Part shown: positions 8,690 to 16,943 of the stretch, in pieces
Layout: each line of letters begins with the position of its first letter
Position numbering within the stretch: position 1 is the first letter of the stretch
Source: UBA6398 sp963644855
GTDB taxonomy: Bacteria; Bacteroidota; Bacteroidia; Bacteroidales; Bacteroidaceae
Assembly: GCA_963644855.1 (NCBI GenBank)
Contig: CAVIQL010000014.1
Location: forward strand, 1 to 59,596
Direction of reading: 5' to 3'
Length of the DNA stretch: 59,596 nt
Position numbers and translations under genes: made by a program
The notes under the pieces: model-generated
Seen by the model: the letters and a program-made list of their open reading frames with translations, nothing else
Database searches by the model: none
What the model was told of the DNA's origin: nothing

Positions 8690-10021
8690 ATGACAAACAA
8701 CAGCATCTCACGTCAAATAGCCGTTGGAATAATGAGCGGCAAAGACATTTCGTTTGAACTGTTCGGGACTTTCTGCGTAAACAACGCCTTGGTTTCTGGT
8801 GTGCAAAGCGTATCGTTAAAAAACAATCTGTTATACTTTGCCGGACAATCTTTTTCGGAGTTACTATTTGCTCCGCAAAACGAATCTGATACGTTTACGC
8901 TTCATGGAGTAACCATCGGAAAAAAATTTCATTGGGAACGCAAAGAAGACGAAACCTTTGCCGGCGCGCTGAAATTTGTAGTAAATGGAAACGAAATAGA
9001 AGCTATAAATGTTGTTGATATCGAAGTGTATCTACATAGCGTGATTTCAAGTGAAATGAGTAGCAATGCGCCGCTCGAATATCTGAAAACGCAAGCCGTG
9101 GTTTCGCGCAGTTGGCTAATGAGAATACTCTCGGCGAGGAAACAAGCCGTAGCTCCACAACCAACAGAGTATTTCGATGAAAAAGACGGCATTGAAAGAC
9201 ATATAAAATGGTATGAAAACGATGCCCATACGCTTTTTGATGTTTGTGCAGACGATCATTGTCAACGCTACGAGGGACTTTCACACGCCGTCAACCCTAT
9301 GGCGGAAAAAGCGGTGAGAGAAACCTGCGGCGAAGTGCTTATGTATGGCGATGAGATTTGTGATGCCAGGTTTTCCAAGAGTTGTGGTGGCGTTTCCGAG
9401 AAGTTTTCAAATTGTTGGAAGGAAGAATACAAAGAATATCTTTCACCTGTGCTCGATGCTCCCCAAGGCGATTTACCCGATTTAACAGACGAAAAAAATG
9501 CCAACCGTTGGATTCGCACCACGCCGCCTGCTTTTTGCAACAGCAACGACGAGCAGATTCTCGCGCAAGTATTAAATGATTACGACCTCGAAACCAAAGA
9601 TTTCTATAGATGGAAAGTAGAATATTCCAACGCGGAATTATCGGCTCTTATAAAGGAGAAATCGGGCATAGACTTTGGCGAAATTCGAAATCTAACGCCT
9701 TTGCGCCGCGGCACAAGCGGTAGAATTGTAGAACTTCTCATTGAAGGAACAAAACGGCAGCTTATCATCGGAAAAGAACTTGAAATCCGCCGCACTCTAA
9801 GCACTTCTCATCTCAAGAGTTCTGCTTTTGTGGTAGACAAAGAGGTTTCGCCCAACGGACTCCCCGCACGTTTTATTCTTACTGGCGCAGGCTGGGGGCA
9901 TGGTGTGGGATTGTGTCAAATAGGTGCCGCAGTAATGTCGGCAAAAGGCTATACCTACCGCGAAATTCTGACGCATTATTTCAAACATTCTATAATCAAA
10001 AAAATATATGGACAATCTTAA
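8690..10021 (+). CDS. SpoIID/LytB domain protein lacking a signal peptide
   Basis: A 443-residue protein with the SpoIID/LytB domain. The family includes peptidoglycan lytic transglycosylases acting on stripped glycan strands. Visible motifs are VISSEMSSNAPLEYLKTQAV, where Glu122 is the expected catalytic acid, an SCGGVSEKFSNCW region and the C-terminal GAGWGHGVGLCQIGA. The N-terminus (MTNNSISRQIAVG...) has no signal peptide or lipobox. The protein therefore appears cytoplasmic, unlike Bacillus SpoIID. It overlaps the AmpG-like transporter gene by 14 bases. A role in processing imported muropeptides is a reasonable inference but is not shown. Confidence 0.85.
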   Translation: MTNNSISRQIAVGIMSGKDISFELFGTFCVNNALVSGVQSVSLKNNLLYFAGQSFSELLFAPQNESDTFTLHGVTIGKKFHWERKEDETFAGALKFVVNGNEIEAINVVDIEVYLHSVISSEMSSNAPLEYLKTQAVVSRSWLMRILSARKQAVAPQPTEYFDEKDGIERHIKWYENDAHTLFDVCADDHCQRYEGLSHAVNPMAEKAVRETCGEVLMYGDEICDARFSKSCGGVSEKFSNCWKEEYKEYLSPVLDAPQGDLPDLTDEKNANRWIRTTPPAFCNSNDEQILAQVLNDYDLETKDFYRWKVEYSNAELSALIKEKSGIDFGEIRNLTPLRRGTSGRIVELLIEGTKRQLIIGKELEIRRTLSTSHLKSSAFVVDKEVSPNGLPARFILTGAGWGHGVGLCQIGAAVMSAKGYTYREILTHYFKHSIIKKIYGQS

Positions 10022-11354
10022 AGAAGTACCCGCTATGCAGAAAACGGGAAAGACCTCTCCGTGGGCATGGATACCTACATTGTATTTTGCAGAAGGCATT
10101 CCATATGTAGTGGTCATGACTGTTGCATTGGTGATGTTCAAGCGTCTCGGAATAAACAACGGTGATGCGGCGCTTTATACCAGTTGGCTTTATCTGCCAT
10201 GGGTTATCAAACCATTTTGGAGTCCTTTGGTCGATTTGATAAAGACTAAGCGTTGGTGGATATGGTCGATGCAATTGTTGATAGGTGCCGGATTGGCGGG
10301 CATAGCGTTCACTTTGAATGTAAATCCCCAGGTAGAAGCCACGCTGGCGTTTTTTTGGTTGATTGCCTTTTGTAGTGCAACCCACGACATCGCTGCTGAT
10401 GGATTTTATATGATAGCTCTTTCGAGCCATGAGCAAAGTCTTTTTGTTGGAATACGTTCCACATTCTACCGCATTGCTATGATTTTTGGCTCGGGACTTC
10501 TCACGGGGCTCGCCGGACTTTTGGAAAGTTCCACTCACCGTGTTCCGTTGGCATGGAGCCTTACGTTTTATATTACGGCAGGGTTGTTCATCTTGTTTTT
10601 CCTATACCACAAATTAATTTTACCGCGCCCGGCAGCCGACCGCAAGGTTACTGGCGAAGGAAGTGTTTCGGCGGCAGAAAACTTCAAAGGTTTCTTCAAC
10701 ACATTTGCCACATTTTTCACCAAACGTGCGGCAGTGGTTTCGATACTCTTCATGCTGTTTTATCGTCTTCCCGAAGCGTTACTCGTAAAAGTGTGTCCGC
10801 TTTTTCTTTTAGACAAAACTTCGGCAGGCGGCATGGGTCTCACCACGGCGCAGCTCGGTTTTGCGCAAGGCACGGTTGGAATCATTGGTCTCACAATAGG
10901 CGGAATACTCGGAGGAATAGCAGTTTCTAACGGAGGATTAAACAAATGGCTTTGGCCAATGGTTGCCGCAATTTCCATTCCCGACTCTGTGTATATCTAC
11001 ATGAGTTTTGCCGGCAATGTGAGTTTCCCCGTGATAAATGCGCTTATTTTTATTGAGCAGTTTGGCTATGGTTTTGGTTTCACAGCCTATTCGCTCTTCC
11101 TCATATACTTCTCGCGCGGAGAGAGCAAGACTTCCCACTATGCCATCTGCACGGCGTTCATGGCGTTGAGCATGATGATTCCGGGATTGTTTGCCGGATA
11201 TTTGCAGATGCAGCTTGGCTACAAAACTTTCTTTATCGTAACAATGGCTCTGTGCCTTGTAACCGTTGCCGTGTCGGCATTCATTAAAGTAAGTCCCAAT
11301 TTCGGGAAAAAGGGTGCGAAAGAAGAAAGCGAAACTGACGAAGAATTACAATAA
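10008..11354 (+). CDS. MFS transporter, AmpG-like muropeptide permease
   Basis: A 448-residue major facilitator protein with about twelve membrane segments. The N-terminal part resembles AmpG (YFAEGIPYVVVMTVALVMFK, then LPWVIKPFWSPLVD). AmpG imports anhydro-muropeptides for recycling, and the neighbouring signal-less SpoIID gene supports a wall-recycling role. It starts inside the end of the SpoIID gene and closes the run that began at 2241. A clear terminator follows. A sugar or siderophore exporter is the alternative, so I give no symbol. Confidence 0.75.
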   Translation: MDNLKEVPAMQKTGKTSPWAWIPTLYFAEGIPYVVVMTVALVMFKRLGINNGDAALYTSWLYLPWVIKPFWSPLVDLIKTKRWWIWSMQLLIGAGLAGIAFTLNVNPQVEATLAFFWLIAFCSATHDIAADGFYMIALSSHEQSLFVGIRSTFYRIAMIFGSGLLTGLAGLLESSTHRVPLAWSLTFYITAGLFILFFLYHKLILPRPAADRKVTGEGSVSAAENFKGFFNTFATFFTKRAAVVSILFMLFYRLPEALLVKVCPLFLLDKTSAGGMGLTTAQLGFAQGTVGIIGLTIGGILGGIAVSNGGLNKWLWPMVAAISIPDSVYIYMSFAGNVSFPVINALIFIEQFGYGFGFTAYSLFLIYFSRGESKTSHYAICTAFMALSMMIPGLFAGYLQMQLGYKTFFIVTMALCLVTVAVSAFIKVSPNFGKKGAKEESETDEELQ

Positions 11355-11414
11355 GTAAACTCTTTTGAAACACAGTAGTTCCCGTCAAGGAATTACGATA
11401 ACTCATACGAATTT

Positions 11415-11451
11415 CTCCCCATGCCTATTGCGGCATGGGGAGTTGCTTTTT
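11415..11451 (+). terminator. Terminator of the ftsB-to-ampG run
   Basis: Perfect 11-bp GC-rich stem CTCCCCATGCC (11415-11425) with GGCATGGGGAG (11432-11442), then TTGCTTTTT. Confidence 0.9.
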
Positions 11452-11568
11452 ATAAAAAGCCAAGACTTTGAGAGCAAAACTATGCCCCACTTCGCAACAA
11501 TGATGCAGCCCTTTGAATGACGTTGATCACGGCTTTTTGAAACGAAATTAAACAGCTAAAAAACGACA

Positions 11569-11650
11569 AGGCTTATCGTAAAAATAATGTCGGATATTAT
11601 TTAAATAATGTCAGACCTTTTTTAAAAAATATCGGTTATTGTTTTTCCTG
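11569..11650. repeat. 21-bp word array, locus 3
   Basis: Words aggctt (11569), tcggat (11590), tcagac (11611) and tcggtt (11632) are exactly 21 bp apart. Spacers are TCGTAAAAA, TTTAAA and TTTAAA, with a degenerate closing GTTTTTCC. The gap 11355-11972 otherwise holds the terminator before, and a promoter and long leader after. Confidence 0.9.
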
Positions 11651-11760
11651 CAAAAAGTAAGACTTTTTGCAGAGAAAAATAAGAATTCTACAACAAGAAA
11701 ACAAAGAATTGGAATGTGAAATAATCTTTTGTATAGTGTAGATTTGGTAAAATAATTTGC

Positions 11761-11768
11761 TATATTTG
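11761..11768 (+). promoter_or_regulatory. Probable -7 element, long leader to the Spy-like gene
   Basis: TATATTTG followed by CA fits the Bacteroidota -7 element. Transcription from here would give a leader of about 200 bases before the ATG at 11973. I see no known riboswitch in the leader. Confidence 0.45.
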
Positions 11769-11972
11769 CAATGACAAACCATGGGCTTTGAATGGGCAAT
11801 ATTGACTAATAAGCGAAAAATATATTGTCATTCGTCTGCCAAAATGTGCAATTTGTCGATTTTTTCTTCGGAAGTGCTGTCTATGTAATAAACTATTGCT
11901 TACTTTACAATGTCTAAGATGTGAAAGCCCTGGGAAAAGGGGTGAAACATTAACAATAAAAAAGACAGAATC

Positions 11973-12540
11973 ATGAAGAAAATGATTTTTATGGCATTCG
12001 TTCTAACGGCAATGACGTTTACGGGTGCAAAAGCCCAGGATAATGGGAACGACGGCAAGGATCGTAAAGAGATCTTTAAGGAGATGTTGACAAAGCAAGC
12101 TGAAAAGTTGGCTGAAGACATGAAACTTTCAGACGACAAGGCTGCGGATTTCAAAACTCTTTTCCAAGAATACAAAACCAAGGAAATGGAAATGAAATTT
12201 GGAAACGCAACAAAAAAGAAAGGAGCTGGCAAACAGGAAAAAGGCAAGCGTCAGGAAATGACNNNNNNNNNNGGAAATGACCGATGCTCAAGCCGACAGT
12301 TTGATGAACGCTAATTTCGAAACTCAGGAGAAAGAACTTCAACTGCGCAAAGAATATTACGCAAAATTCAAAGCGCAAGTGGGAGCAGCCAATGCTTGGA
12401 AAATTTTCGCTCCGCAACAAATGCGCTCCGGTAGAGCAAACGGCCAGCAAAACAATGGTCGCGGCGGTTTCGGTGGAGGCTTCGGCGGCGGAATGCCCGG
12501 TGGTGAACCCGGAATGCCAGGCGGCGGAGGCGATTTCTAA
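11973..12540 (+). CDS. Secreted Spy/CpxP-like helical protein, interrupted by an assembly gap
   Basis: The N-terminal part has a signal peptide (MKKMIFMAFV...AKAQ) and helical, Lys/Glu-rich segments with a KLSDDKAADFKTLFQEY-type pattern. The C-terminal part continues with MTDAQADSLMN and more helix, then a Gly/Pro-rich tail ending GGGGDF. The layout resembles periplasmic Spy/CpxP-type chaperone or DUF4890-like proteins. A run of 10 N at 12263-12272 separates the two parts and puts them in different frames. The 9 bases before the gap (ggaaatgac) recur directly after it; merging them restores one reading frame through Gln-Glu-Met-Thr-Asp-Ala and a protein of about 183 residues. I treat it as one intact gene. 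Confidence 0.75.
12263..12272. other. 10-N assembly gap, apparently an unmerged overlap
   Basis: The N run is flanked on both sides by the identical 9-mer ggaaatgac (12254-12262 and 12273-12281). This is what unjoined contig ends that really overlap look like, so probably no sequence is missing. Confidence 0.9.
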
Positions 12541-12685
12541 GTTTCAACAGAATCGTGTTTTAATATTATAGGTTTATAAGGTTTGTGTGTATTTTTCGGC
12601 ACTCTCTGCGATGCGACATTGCGGAGGGTGTCATTTCTTTTTGCCAAATTCCTATTCAAAACGTCATAAATCAAATAATTATTAG

Positions 12686-12693
12686 TAACTTTG
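12686..12693 (+). promoter_or_regulatory. -7 element deciding the Nif3 start
   Basis: TAACTTTG followed by CC is a good TAnnTTTG. An in-frame TTG at 12691 lies inside this element and so cannot be the start. The GTG at 12718 is the first plausible one, with a leader of about 20 bases. Confidence 0.6.
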
Positions 12694-12717
12694 CCGCAAA
12701 ATAACAACCATACTCGC

Positions 12718-13497
12718 GTGAAGATAAAGGATGTCATTGCGACCCTTGAGCGTTTCGCGCCTCTGCCGCTACAAGACAGCTTCGATAATGCAGGCTTGCA
12801 GATTGGACAAACGGGGGCGGAAGTTTCAGGGGTCTTATTGTGTTTGGACGTAACCGAGGCTGTGCTGCAAGAAGCAAAGAATTGCGGCGCAAATCTTGTT
12901 GTTGCACATCACCCGCTGCTTTTCCACGGATTGAAATGCATTGCCGGACGAAACATGGTGGAACGTATCACAGCAACCGCCATTAAAAACGATATTGCAA
13001 TCTATGCCGCCCACACCAATCTTGACAACGCGCGTGGCGGAGTGAATTATAAAATAGCAGAAAAGCTCGGCGCGCAAGTAACATCGTTTCTCATGCCAAA
13101 AGATGAGAATAGCGGAAGCGGAGTGATAGCTGAGATGGAAACGCCGATGGGTATCACGGAATTTCTGAGCAGTGTGAAACGAATTTTCGGCGTTGATTGC
13201 GTGATGCATAACGATTTTGTTCGCTCGAAAACAATTTCCAAAATTGCAATATGCGGTGGCGCGGGCGCTTTTCTGCTTCAAAACGCGATAGATGCCGATT
13301 GCGATGCTTTTCTTACGGGTGAAATGCATTATCACGACTATTTTGGACACGAAAACGATCTTCTTGTTACAGTGATAGGGCATTATCAAAGCGAGAAATT
13401 CACAACAGAAATTTTTCGCGACCTATTGAAAAAAGATTTTCCCGCATTACGCATAGAAACAACCCAATTAGATACAAATCCAATAAAATACTTTTGA
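12718..13497 (+). CDS. Nif3-like dinuclear metal centre protein (YbgI family)
   Basis: A 259-residue Nif3/YbgI family protein. These form hexameric rings with a dinuclear metal site and are sometimes annotated as GTP cyclohydrolase I type 2, though the reaction is unsettled. Visible motifs are DSFDNAGLQIG, VVAHHPLLFHG with the metal-binding histidines, YAAHTNLD and the C-terminal GHYQSEKF with a further metal ligand. Translation probably starts at the GTG at 12718 because the earlier in-frame TTG lies in the promoter. The zinc-ribbon gene follows after one base, a gene pair common in Bacteroidota. Confidence 0.93.
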   Translation: MKIKDVIATLERFAPLPLQDSFDNAGLQIGQTGAEVSGVLLCLDVTEAVLQEAKNCGANLVVAHHPLLFHGLKCIAGRNMVERITATAIKNDIAIYAAHTNLDNARGGVNYKIAEKLGAQVTSFLMPKDENSGSGVIAEMETPMGITEFLSSVKRIFGVDCVMHNDFVRSKTISKIAICGGAGAFLLQNAIDADCDAFLTGEMHYHDYFGHENDLLVTVIGHYQSEKFTTEIFRDLLKKDFPALRIETTQLDTNPIKYF

Positions 13498-13498
13498 A

Positions 13499-14377
13499 AT
13501 GATTAAAGAAGTAAAGAAAGACTCCAACGAAATGACTGTGGAAGAAAAGCTTAGTGCGCTTTACAAACTGCAGAAATTCATGTCGGAAATCGACAAAATA
13601 AAAAGTTTGCGCGGAGAACTCCCGCTCGAAGTGCAGGATATTGAGGACGAAATCGGTATGCTTCACACCCGCAACCATCGTATTGAGGACGAAATCGCAG
13701 GACTTAATGCGAGAAACGCAGCGCAGCGTACCAGTATAGACAAGGCGCAAAGTTCTATCGCCCGTTATAAGGAGCAAATCGACAATGTGCGTAACAACCG
13801 CGAATATGATACGCTTAGCAAGGAGATTGAATTTCAGAGTCTCGAAATAGAACTTGCCCAAAAGAAGATTGGTCAGGCTAATGAGCGTATTGCCGAGCTT
13901 CAGAGTGATATTCAGAAAAACAATGTGCAGATAGAGGATCTTGATGACAATCTTAAACACAAGAAAGCCGAACTTGATAGCATTGTTGCTGAGACAAAAG
14001 CGCAGGAAGACGATATCCGCACAAAAGCTCTTGAGGTAGAAGAAACCATTGAGCCACGTCTTTTGAATGCTTTCAAGCGTATTCGTAAAAACAGCCGCAA
14101 TGGTTTGGGCATTGTGTATGTTTCGCGTGATTCTTGCGGCGGTTGTTTCAATAAGATTCCGCCTCAGCGCCAAATTGATATTCGTATGCGCAAAAAGGTG
14201 ATTGTTTGTGAGTATTGCGGTCGCATTTTGATTGACCCGGAACTCGCTGGTGTTGAAACTCCAAAGGTTGAGGAGGAGAAACCAAAGCGCAAGATGCGTA
14301 AGACTACTGCTCGTAAGGCAACGACTACCAAGAAAGCTAAGAAAGAAGAGGACGAAAAGCCGGAATTCGAGGCTTGA
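13499..14377 (+). CDS. Coiled-coil protein with C4 zinc ribbon
   Basis: A 292-residue cytoplasmic protein. Residues about 10-185 form a long antiparallel-type coiled coil rich in Glu, Lys and Ile. A C4 zinc ribbon follows (CGGC near 212-215, and CEYCGR about 25 residues on), as in the zf-RING_7/DUF164 family. The tail is strongly basic and Lys/Thr-rich, like a nucleic-acid-binding extension. Its partner Nif3 ends one base before its ATG, so the two are co-transcribed. The family's role is unknown, though it is often guessed to bind nucleic acid. A terminator shared with the convergent ogt gene follows. Confidence 0.88.
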   Translation: MIKEVKKDSNEMTVEEKLSALYKLQKFMSEIDKIKSLRGELPLEVQDIEDEIGMLHTRNHRIEDEIAGLNARNAAQRTSIDKAQSSIARYKEQIDNVRNNREYDTLSKEIEFQSLEIELAQKKIGQANERIAELQSDIQKNNVQIEDLDDNLKHKKAELDSIVAETKAQEDDIRTKALEVEETIEPRLLNAFKRIRKNSRNGLGIVYVSRDSCGGCFNKIPPQRQIDIRMRKKVIVCEYCGRILIDPELAGVETPKVEEEKPKRKMRKTTARKATTTKKAKKEEDEKPEFEA

Positions 14378-14429
14378 TGTTTTAGCAGAGAGCAATTGTT
14401 TTGCTACTGCAATTCTTGTAGAAATAATT

Positions 14430-14469
14430 ATCCCGCATTTTCTGAAAAGAAGATGCGGGATTTGTTTTT
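14430..14469. terminator. Terminator after the zinc-ribbon gene
   Basis: Perfect 9-bp stem ATCCCGCAT (14430-14438) with ATGCGGGAT (14453-14461), followed by TTGTTTTT. It lies between convergent genes and serves the plus strand best. Confidence 0.85.
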
Positions 14470-14490
14470 CGTTCTGTGTAAGTGTGGGCG

Positions 14491-15009
14491 TTATTCCGCT
14501 GTTTTTTCCAAATCCAGCAGATATCGTTTGGCATCTAAGCCGCCGGCAAATCCTGTCAAGGCATTGTTTGAACCTATTACGCGATGACATGGAACAATGA
14601 TGCTTAGTGGGTTGGCGCCTATGGCTTGAGCTACGGCGCGAATGCCTTTTTCGTTTTCCACAATGCGGGCTATTTGCATGTAGCTACGGGTTTCGCTATA
14701 GGGTATAGCGAGTAGGGCGTTCCATACGCTTTGTTGAAAATCTGTTCCGGCAAAGCGCAATGGTATGGTGAACTCCCGTCGTGTTTTTGTGAAATATTCG
14801 TTTAATTCTTTGATGGCTTCAACGATTATATCTGAGGTTCCTTCGGTGTATTCTGCCTTGAAAAAACGTTTTATACGATTGTCGTTTCGCTCGCGGTGCT
14901 TGGTATTTTCCCAATCACACATACATAATTTTCCTTGTATGGAACCTAAGATTATTTCCCCGCATGGAGTGGCGAGGTGATGTATGTGAATGATGTTTTT
15001 ATTTGCCAT
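14491..15009 (-). CDS. ogt: Methylated-DNA--protein-cysteine methyltransferase
   Basis: Suicide repair protein that takes the methyl group from O6-methylguanine onto its own cysteine. The 172-residue protein carries the active-site motif IVPCHRVIG with Cys141, preceded by the helix-turn-helix region (TRSYMQIA...AVAQAIGANP). I chose the ATG at 15009 (MANKNIIHIHHL); a longer in-frame extension would run deep into the glycosylase gene. It overlaps the end of that gene by 11 bases, so two alkylation-repair enzymes are coupled. It lacks an AdaA-type regulatory domain. Confidence 0.95.
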   Translation of the reverse strand: MANKNIIHIHHLATPCGEIILGSIQGKLCMCDWENTKHRERNDNRIKRFFKAEYTEGTSDIIVEAIKELNEYFTKTRREFTIPLRFAGTDFQQSVWNALLAIPYSETRSYMQIARIVENEKGIRAVAQAIGANPLSIIVPCHRVIGSNNALTGFAGGLDAKRYLLDLEKTAE

Positions 15010-15664
15010 TCGGTTTGCGATATTTGGGAGCGTAGTCTTTGTAGCCGTTGTATTTACCGCTGGCAACTGCCCAAAAATAAATGCTTGCCACACTGCAATA
15101 CGGAGAAAAGCGTCGGCGGTATTTTTCAAACAATTCTTTGGTGATTTTGCGGTGATGAAAAATCATACGCATGCCTCGCTGAATTGCCAAATCCCCGAAA
15201 CTTAATATGTTTTGCCGTTGCATGGAGAATAATAGCAGCATTTCGGCGCTCCATACTCCTATTCCGTCGAGTTTTATAAGGGCGTCGATTGCTTCGTTGT
15301 CGTTCAAATCAGAAATATGGCGGATATCAAATTCTCCAGTCAATACTTTGTGTGCCGCACTCTTTATCCAGTCGGCTTTCTTAAAGGTTATGCCGAACTT
15401 TTGCAGGTTGTCGCGACTTGTTTGTTCTATCTTTTCTGCCGTGATGCCGTTAAGGGTCTTTTGCATGTTGCTCCAGATTTTTTCGTGCATCTTTGTTGAA
15501 ATCTGTTGCCCTATTATAGAATGTACAAGGGCTGCAAAAAGATCGGGAATAACGGTACGCTCCATTCTTCCTATGCGTTCGATTGCTTCGGCCATGCGTT
15601 TGTCGCGGCTTTTGAGCCATTCTATTTCGGTTTTCCCGTATTTGAAATACTGCTCTTGTCCCAT
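14999..15664 (-). CDS. HhH-GPD DNA glycosylase, 3-methyladenine type (AlkA-like)
   Basis: A 221-residue base-excision repair enzyme removing alkylated bases such as 3-methyladenine. It shows SIIGQQISTK, the helix-hairpin-helix LDGIGVWSAEMLL and the catalytic aspartate Asp158 in SFGDLAIQRG. The start at 15664 (MGQEQYFKYGKTE) is preferred; an in-frame extension to 15727 would translate part of the repeat array that lies just upstream. It is coupled to ogt by an 11-base overlap, which makes an alkylation-damage pair. It is shorter than E. coli AlkA, lacking that enzyme's N-terminal domain. Confidence 0.9.
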   Translation of the reverse strand: MGQEQYFKYGKTEIEWLKSRDKRMAEAIERIGRMERTVIPDLFAALVHSIIGQQISTKMHEKIWSNMQKTLNGITAEKIEQTSRDNLQKFGITFKKADWIKSAAHKVLTGEFDIRHISDLNDNEAIDALIKLDGIGVWSAEMLLLFSMQRQNILSFGDLAIQRGMRMIFHHRKITKELFEKYRRRFSPYCSVASIYFWAVASGKYNGYKDYAPKYRKPNGK

Positions 15665-15705
15665 CTCGATTTTCGTTTGTTTCGTGGAATTTTTGCGAGA
15701 ACGCT

Positions 15706-15786
15706 TGTCGTAAAAATTCCAAGGCATCTAATTTAAATTCCAAGCCTTGGATTTTAAATTAGGTCGGACCTTGTTTTTCCGAAATC
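15706..15786. repeat. 21-bp word array, locus 4, overlapping a gene end
   Basis: Words aggcat (15722), agcctt (15743) and tcggac (15764) are 21 bp apart. Spacers are TCGTAAAAA, TTTAAA and TTTAAA (46-51 in the unit), closing with GTTTTTCCGA. The right part overlaps the last codons and stop of the phosphodiesterase gene, the only such overlap in the window. Confidence 0.9.
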
Positions 15787-16287
15787 AAATGTTTTTTTTC
15801 TGGGTATTTCTATAACTTCAAGATCCTTGAAACTTCCATTTTCTGCAGTGAACCTTACGAGCGTGCGAACGGTTTGCCAGCCTTGTATTCCTGCTGCTCC
15901 GGGATTGATATGAAGTAGTTTCAGCCGCTTGTCGTATTCTACTTTCAGAATATGCGAGTGTCCGCTTATGAAAAGCTTTGGCGGGTGGCGGAAAATCTGT
16001 TCGCGAATGCTGCTGTCGTATCGTCCGGGATATCCGCCGATATGTTTCATCAAAACTTCGGCACCTTCGCAATCCCAGCACAACTTTTCTGGAAACAATC
16101 TGCGCAAATCCCCTCCATCACAATTGCCATAGACTGCACGCAAAGGTTTGATTTCTGCCAAACGTTCGGCAATTTCCATCGAACCTATATCGCCAGCGTG
16201 CCAAATCTCGTCGCAACACGAAAGATATTCGCGGTATTTTTCGTCCCAATAGCCGTGGGTGTCGGAAAGAAGCCCTATGCGCTTCAT
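15754..16287 (-). CDS. Metallophosphoesterase, YfcE/MJ0936 phosphodiesterase family
   Basis: A 177-residue cytoplasmic calcineurin-like phosphodiesterase. All family metal motifs are present: SDTHGY near residue 8, HAGDIG, YGNCDGG and SGHSH. Substrate is unknown; relatives act on model phosphodiesters or cyclic nucleotides. The start lies nine bases after the cytidylate-kinase-like gene, so the two are co-transcribed. Oddly, the last ten or so codons (about DFGKTRSDLI) and the stop are made by the intergenic repeat array, so the native C-terminus may have been replaced or extended when the repeat arrived. Confidence 0.9.
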   Translation of the reverse strand: MKRIGLLSDTHGYWDEKYREYLSCCDEIWHAGDIGSMEIAERLAEIKPLRAVYGNCDGGDLRRLFPEKLCWDCEGAEVLMKHIGGYPGRYDSSIREQIFRHPPKLFISGHSHILKVEYDKRLKLLHINPGAAGIQGWQTVRTLVRFTAENGSFKDLEVIEIPRKKTFDFGKTRSDLI

Positions 16288-16296
16288 CTATGCTGC

Positions 16297-16935
16297 TTAT
16301 TTTGACACAGGTGAAACCCCAAGTTTTTTCTCTATGAAATTGGCGATAAATTCCGTGGTACCTTCTATGCCGAATATGCTGGAATTTATGCAAAGGTGAT
16401 AGGTGTCGGCTGCTCCCCAAGTGCCGTCGGAATAGAAATTGTAGTATTGCGAACGTTGTTGGTCGCCTTGGCGAATAAGTTTCTCGGCAGCTTGCGCAGT
16501 AATCACCCGGCGCAGACAAAGACGCTTAACACGGTCGGCATAGTTGGCCGAGATGAAAATGTTTGCGCAACGCTTCTTGTTTCGCAACACATAGTCGGCA
16601 CAGCGTCCTATGAAAATGCACGAATGTTCCGAAGCAATTTTTTTGATAGTCTCGCTCTGAATGCGAAAAAGCGTCTCCTCGCTAATAGGATTGCCATAAA
16701 TGTCGCCACTTCCCACAAAAGGAATGAAATTCGAGAAGAAAGAACGCGTACCTTGCTTCTTTTCGTCGGAATTCTCGAAATTGCCAGCGGCAATGCCGCT
16801 TTCTTTTGCCGCACGTTTTATAAGTTCGTTGTCATAAAACTTAATGTCGAATTTTTCAGCCAGCCGCAAACCAATTTCTTTGCCGCCGCTTCCCAATTGT
16901 CGGCCTATATTTATTACGAAAGTGTTTTCGTCCAT
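16297..16935 (-). CDS. Cytidylate kinase-like family protein
   Basis: A 212-residue P-loop kinase of the cytidylate-kinase-like group common in Bacteroidota and Firmicutes. The N-terminal loop is IGRQLGSGGKEIGLRLAE, followed by FYDNELIKRAAKESGI, and GRCADYVLR appears mid-protein. It probably phosphorylates a nucleotide, but family members outside true Cmk are uncharacterised. It sits eight bases after the MATE gene and nine before the phosphodiesterase. A second, housekeeping cmk would be expected elsewhere in the genome. Confidence 0.85.
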   Translation of the reverse strand: MDENTFVINIGRQLGSGGKEIGLRLAEKFDIKFYDNELIKRAAKESGIAAGNFENSDEKKQGTRSFFSNFIPFVGSGDIYGNPISEETLFRIQSETIKKIASEHSCIFIGRCADYVLRNKKRCANIFISANYADRVKRLCLRRVITAQAAEKLIRQGDQQRSQYYNFYSDGTWGAADTYHLCINSSIFGIEGTTEFIANFIEKKLGVSPVSK

Positions 16936-16943
16936 TTTTTATC

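Noticed and set aside
12691..12717. Earlier TTG start for the Nif3 gene
   Set aside because: The TTG is part of the TAACTTTG promoter element, so it lies upstream of the transcript; GTG at 12718 is used.
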